Positions 4,188 to 5,612 of a stretch of 5,612 nucleotides of DNA are shown in pieces (positions within the stretch are counted from its first letter, which is position 1; every line of letters starts with the position of its first letter). The notes under the pieces are model-generated. The model was not told where the DNA came from and searched no databases. It worked only from the letters and a program-made list of their open reading frames with translations. This DNA comes from Planctomycetota bacterium (GTDB taxonomy: Bacteria > Planctomycetota > UBA11346), in contig JACDEC010000238.1 of NCBI GenBank assembly GCA_013816645.1, positions 1 to 5,612 of the forward strand, read 5' to 3'. A program made the translations under genes and the position numbers.

Positions 4188-5612
4188 TCAGGTGAACGTC
4201 GGGCTGTACATGCGTCGGTAGTCGCCGCAATTGCCCAGCCGTCCGGTGCCCCAGTCGGTGTGCATGGGCTGGCGCTTCTCCTCGAGTTCCTCGAGCTGGT
4301 CGATGCGACCGGCGAGGAACGCGCCGACGCGCTCGTGGGCGAAGCGCACCCGCGCCAGCAGGGTGGCGTAGCGGCTCTCCAGGACCTCCCAGCCCTGGCT
4401 CTTGTTGTTCTCGAGCCACAGCGCGCGGTGGTGGTCGTAGAGACGTTCCACGCGCTTGGCCAGTTCGGGCAGCACCTTGCGGTGGAGCTCGCGCAGCCGC
4501 GTCACCTTGGCCGCGCCCTTGGCGTGGTAGGCGTCGTAGAGCCGCACGCCGAGGTCGGCTTTGAGTTCGAGCACGCTGGCGAGGTTGTAGCCGTGAGTGA
4601 GCAGTTCGCGGTCGACGGGGCTGCGGCGCACCGCCTTGGCCAGGTCCTTGGCCAGCTTGGCGTAGTGCTTGGCCAGCGGCAGGCGGCCGACGTGCGCGTC
4701 GTAGAGCCCGAGCATGGGATCCTGCCAGAGCAGGTACTTCGCCGGATTCTGCGGGCCGAAATTCTCCTTCCCGTCAGCGACGGCCTTCACGGCGGCGGGC
4801 AGCGCCTGCTTGTTGATCGCGTAGGTCTCGGCCAGCGAGAAGATGCCGGGCGCGCGGTCGAGCAGGCCGCCGAGCAGCCAGGCATCCCAGGTGCCGCCGG
4901 TGGTTCCCGCGAACTGCCGGCGGTGGGTCTTGTCGTCGGCGCGCTCGTCGTAGGCGCAGTCGGCGAAGAGCTGCAGGTTGGGCAGGTTGGCCAGGGCGTC
5001 GCTCTCGTTGCCGTTGTCGCCCCACGCCGTGACCAGCGCTTCGCGCACCTTGCGATCCCGGCAGGCGGTCATCGCCGCGCGCGTGCACAGCGAGGTGATA
5101 TCGTAGTTCGGCCACAGCATGCCCCACATCCACGCGCCGCCGGCGAAGATCGGTTCCTTGCCCATCGCGCGGTGACGGTCGATCCATTCGGCGTAGAACT
5201 CGGCGTCGGGATGGTAGTAGTCCCAGTACACCAGGTCGATCTGCTTGGGGATCTTCTCGGCGACCTCGGCGGGCACCGAACCCGAGCGGTCGTAGTAGTC
5301 GCCGCTCTTGCTGCCGATGCGGAAGTACATGTCGCTCCAGATCATCGGCTTGAGTCCCAGCCGATCGGTGATCTTGACGACCTCGGCCATGTGGCGGTTC
5401 ATCACCTGGAAGCCGCTCTGCTTGCCGTTGATCTGCTCGTAACGCCCGCCCTGCACGTCGTGAGCCTCGTCCATGCCGATGTGGATGCGCTTGGTGCGGA
5501 AGCAGGCGGTGGTCGCCGCGAACATCTCCTCGATCAGCGCGTAGACCTTGGGTTCGCCGACGAGCAGGATGTCGCCGTTGCTGCGCAGATCCGCGAAGGG
5601 CATGTGCTTGAG
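4188..5612 (-). CDS. GH20-family beta-N-acetylhexosaminidase-like glycoside hydrolase (partial, N-terminus off the right edge)
   Basis: This enzyme probably removes terminal N-acetylglucosamine or N-acetylgalactosamine from glycans. The minus-strand frame is open to the window edge (474 residues). The Met at 5603 is internal because LKH in the same frame precedes it and continues the family sequence. Numbered from that Met, residues 40-50 (IHIGMDEAHDV) hold the GH20 catalytic Asp-Glu pair at D45-E46 (5466-5471). The Asp polarises the substrate's acetamido group and the Glu is the acid/base. Later barrel segments are PMIWSDMYFR (86-95), LVYWDYYHPD (124-133), FAGGAWMWG (153-161) and VTAWGDNGNE (191-200). 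After about residue 300 comes a charged, helical C-terminal region. These motifs look like the single-chain GH20 subgroup that includes streptococcal GH20C (about 600 residues), so roughly 130-150 N-terminal residues are missing. Whether it is exported cannot be judged without the N-terminus. It is followed by a CBM9-like gene after 22 bp. Confidence 0.88.
   Translation of the reverse strand, partial: LKHMPFADLRSNGDILLVGEPKVYALIEEMFAATTACFRTKRIHIGMDEAHDVQGGRYEQINGKQSGFQVMNRHMAEVVKITDRLGLKPMIWSDMYFRIGSKSGDYYDRSGSVPAEVAEKIPKQIDLVYWDYYHPDAEFYAEWIDRHRAMGKEPIFAGGAWMWGMLWPNYDITSLCTRAAMTACRDRKVREALVTAWGDNGNESDALANLPNLQLFADCAYDERADDKTHRRQFAGTTGGTWDAWLLGGLLDRAPGIFSLAETYAINKQALPAAVKAVADGKENFGPQNPAKYLLWQDPMLGLYDAHVGRLPLAKHYAKLAKDLAKAVRRSPVDRELLTHGYNLASVLELKADLGVRLYDAYHAKGAAKVTRLRELHRKVLPELAKRVERLYDHHRALWLENNKSQGWEVLESRYATLLARVRFAHERVGAFLAGRIDQLEELEEKRQPMHTDWGTGRLGNCGDYRRMYSPTFT

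Noticed and set aside
3536..4195. Plus-strand open frame opposite the CBM9-like gene
   Set aside because: The minus strand carries clear family motifs over the same region, and the plus-strand frame has no recognisable content.

Overview
The window is GC-rich bacterial DNA from an organism I cannot name. Three things are reminiscent of the Planctomycetota/Verrucomicrobiota/Lentisphaerota group: a GntR regulator with a periplasmic-binding-protein-like sensor domain, a GH20-like glycosidase followed by a stand-alone CBM9-like protein, and a degenerate AAA+/Fis regulator. This placement is only a guess. Five protein genes are visible, all densely packed, and two of them run off the window edges. 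I found no rRNA, tRNA, CRISPR array or insertion sequence.

Layout from left to right. (1) Positions 1-892, minus strand: the N-terminal 297 residues of a GntR-type winged-helix regulator fused to a LacI/periplasmic-binding-like sensor domain, running off the left edge. The 112 bp upstream of it carry repeated GTTA/GCAAC motifs and an 8-bp inverted repeat, which fit an autoregulatory operator. (2) Positions 1005-1950, minus strand: a two-gene operon. The first gene is a single-pass membrane protein of unknown function. The second is a short DUF421/YetF-family membrane protein whose ribosome binding site overlaps the first gene's stop codon. (3) Positions about 1951-2125: a divergent intergenic or leader region with a perfect 8+3+8 palindrome and an extra half-site. 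(4) Positions 2057-3451, plus strand: an NtrC-like protein with a receiver-like fold, an AAA+ domain and a Fis-type HTH. It has lost its phosphoacceptor Asp, the GAFTGA loop, the Walker B Glu and the arginine fingers. (5) Positions 3497-5612, minus strand, convergent with the previous gene: a GH20-family beta-N-acetylhexosaminidase-like protein running off the right edge, followed 22 bp later by a CBM9-like carbohydrate-binding protein.

The GH20 and CBM9 genes form a probable sugar-processing unit. The GntR-type regulator is of the kind that senses sugars, but its target is not shown here. The membrane pair and the degenerate regulator share a divergent control region, so the regulator may control the pair; that is inference from arrangement only. 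The most unusual item is the degenerate AAA+/Fis regulator, which is unlikely to work as an ordinary sigma-54 activator. Nothing here shows clearly that the whole window is one novel system.
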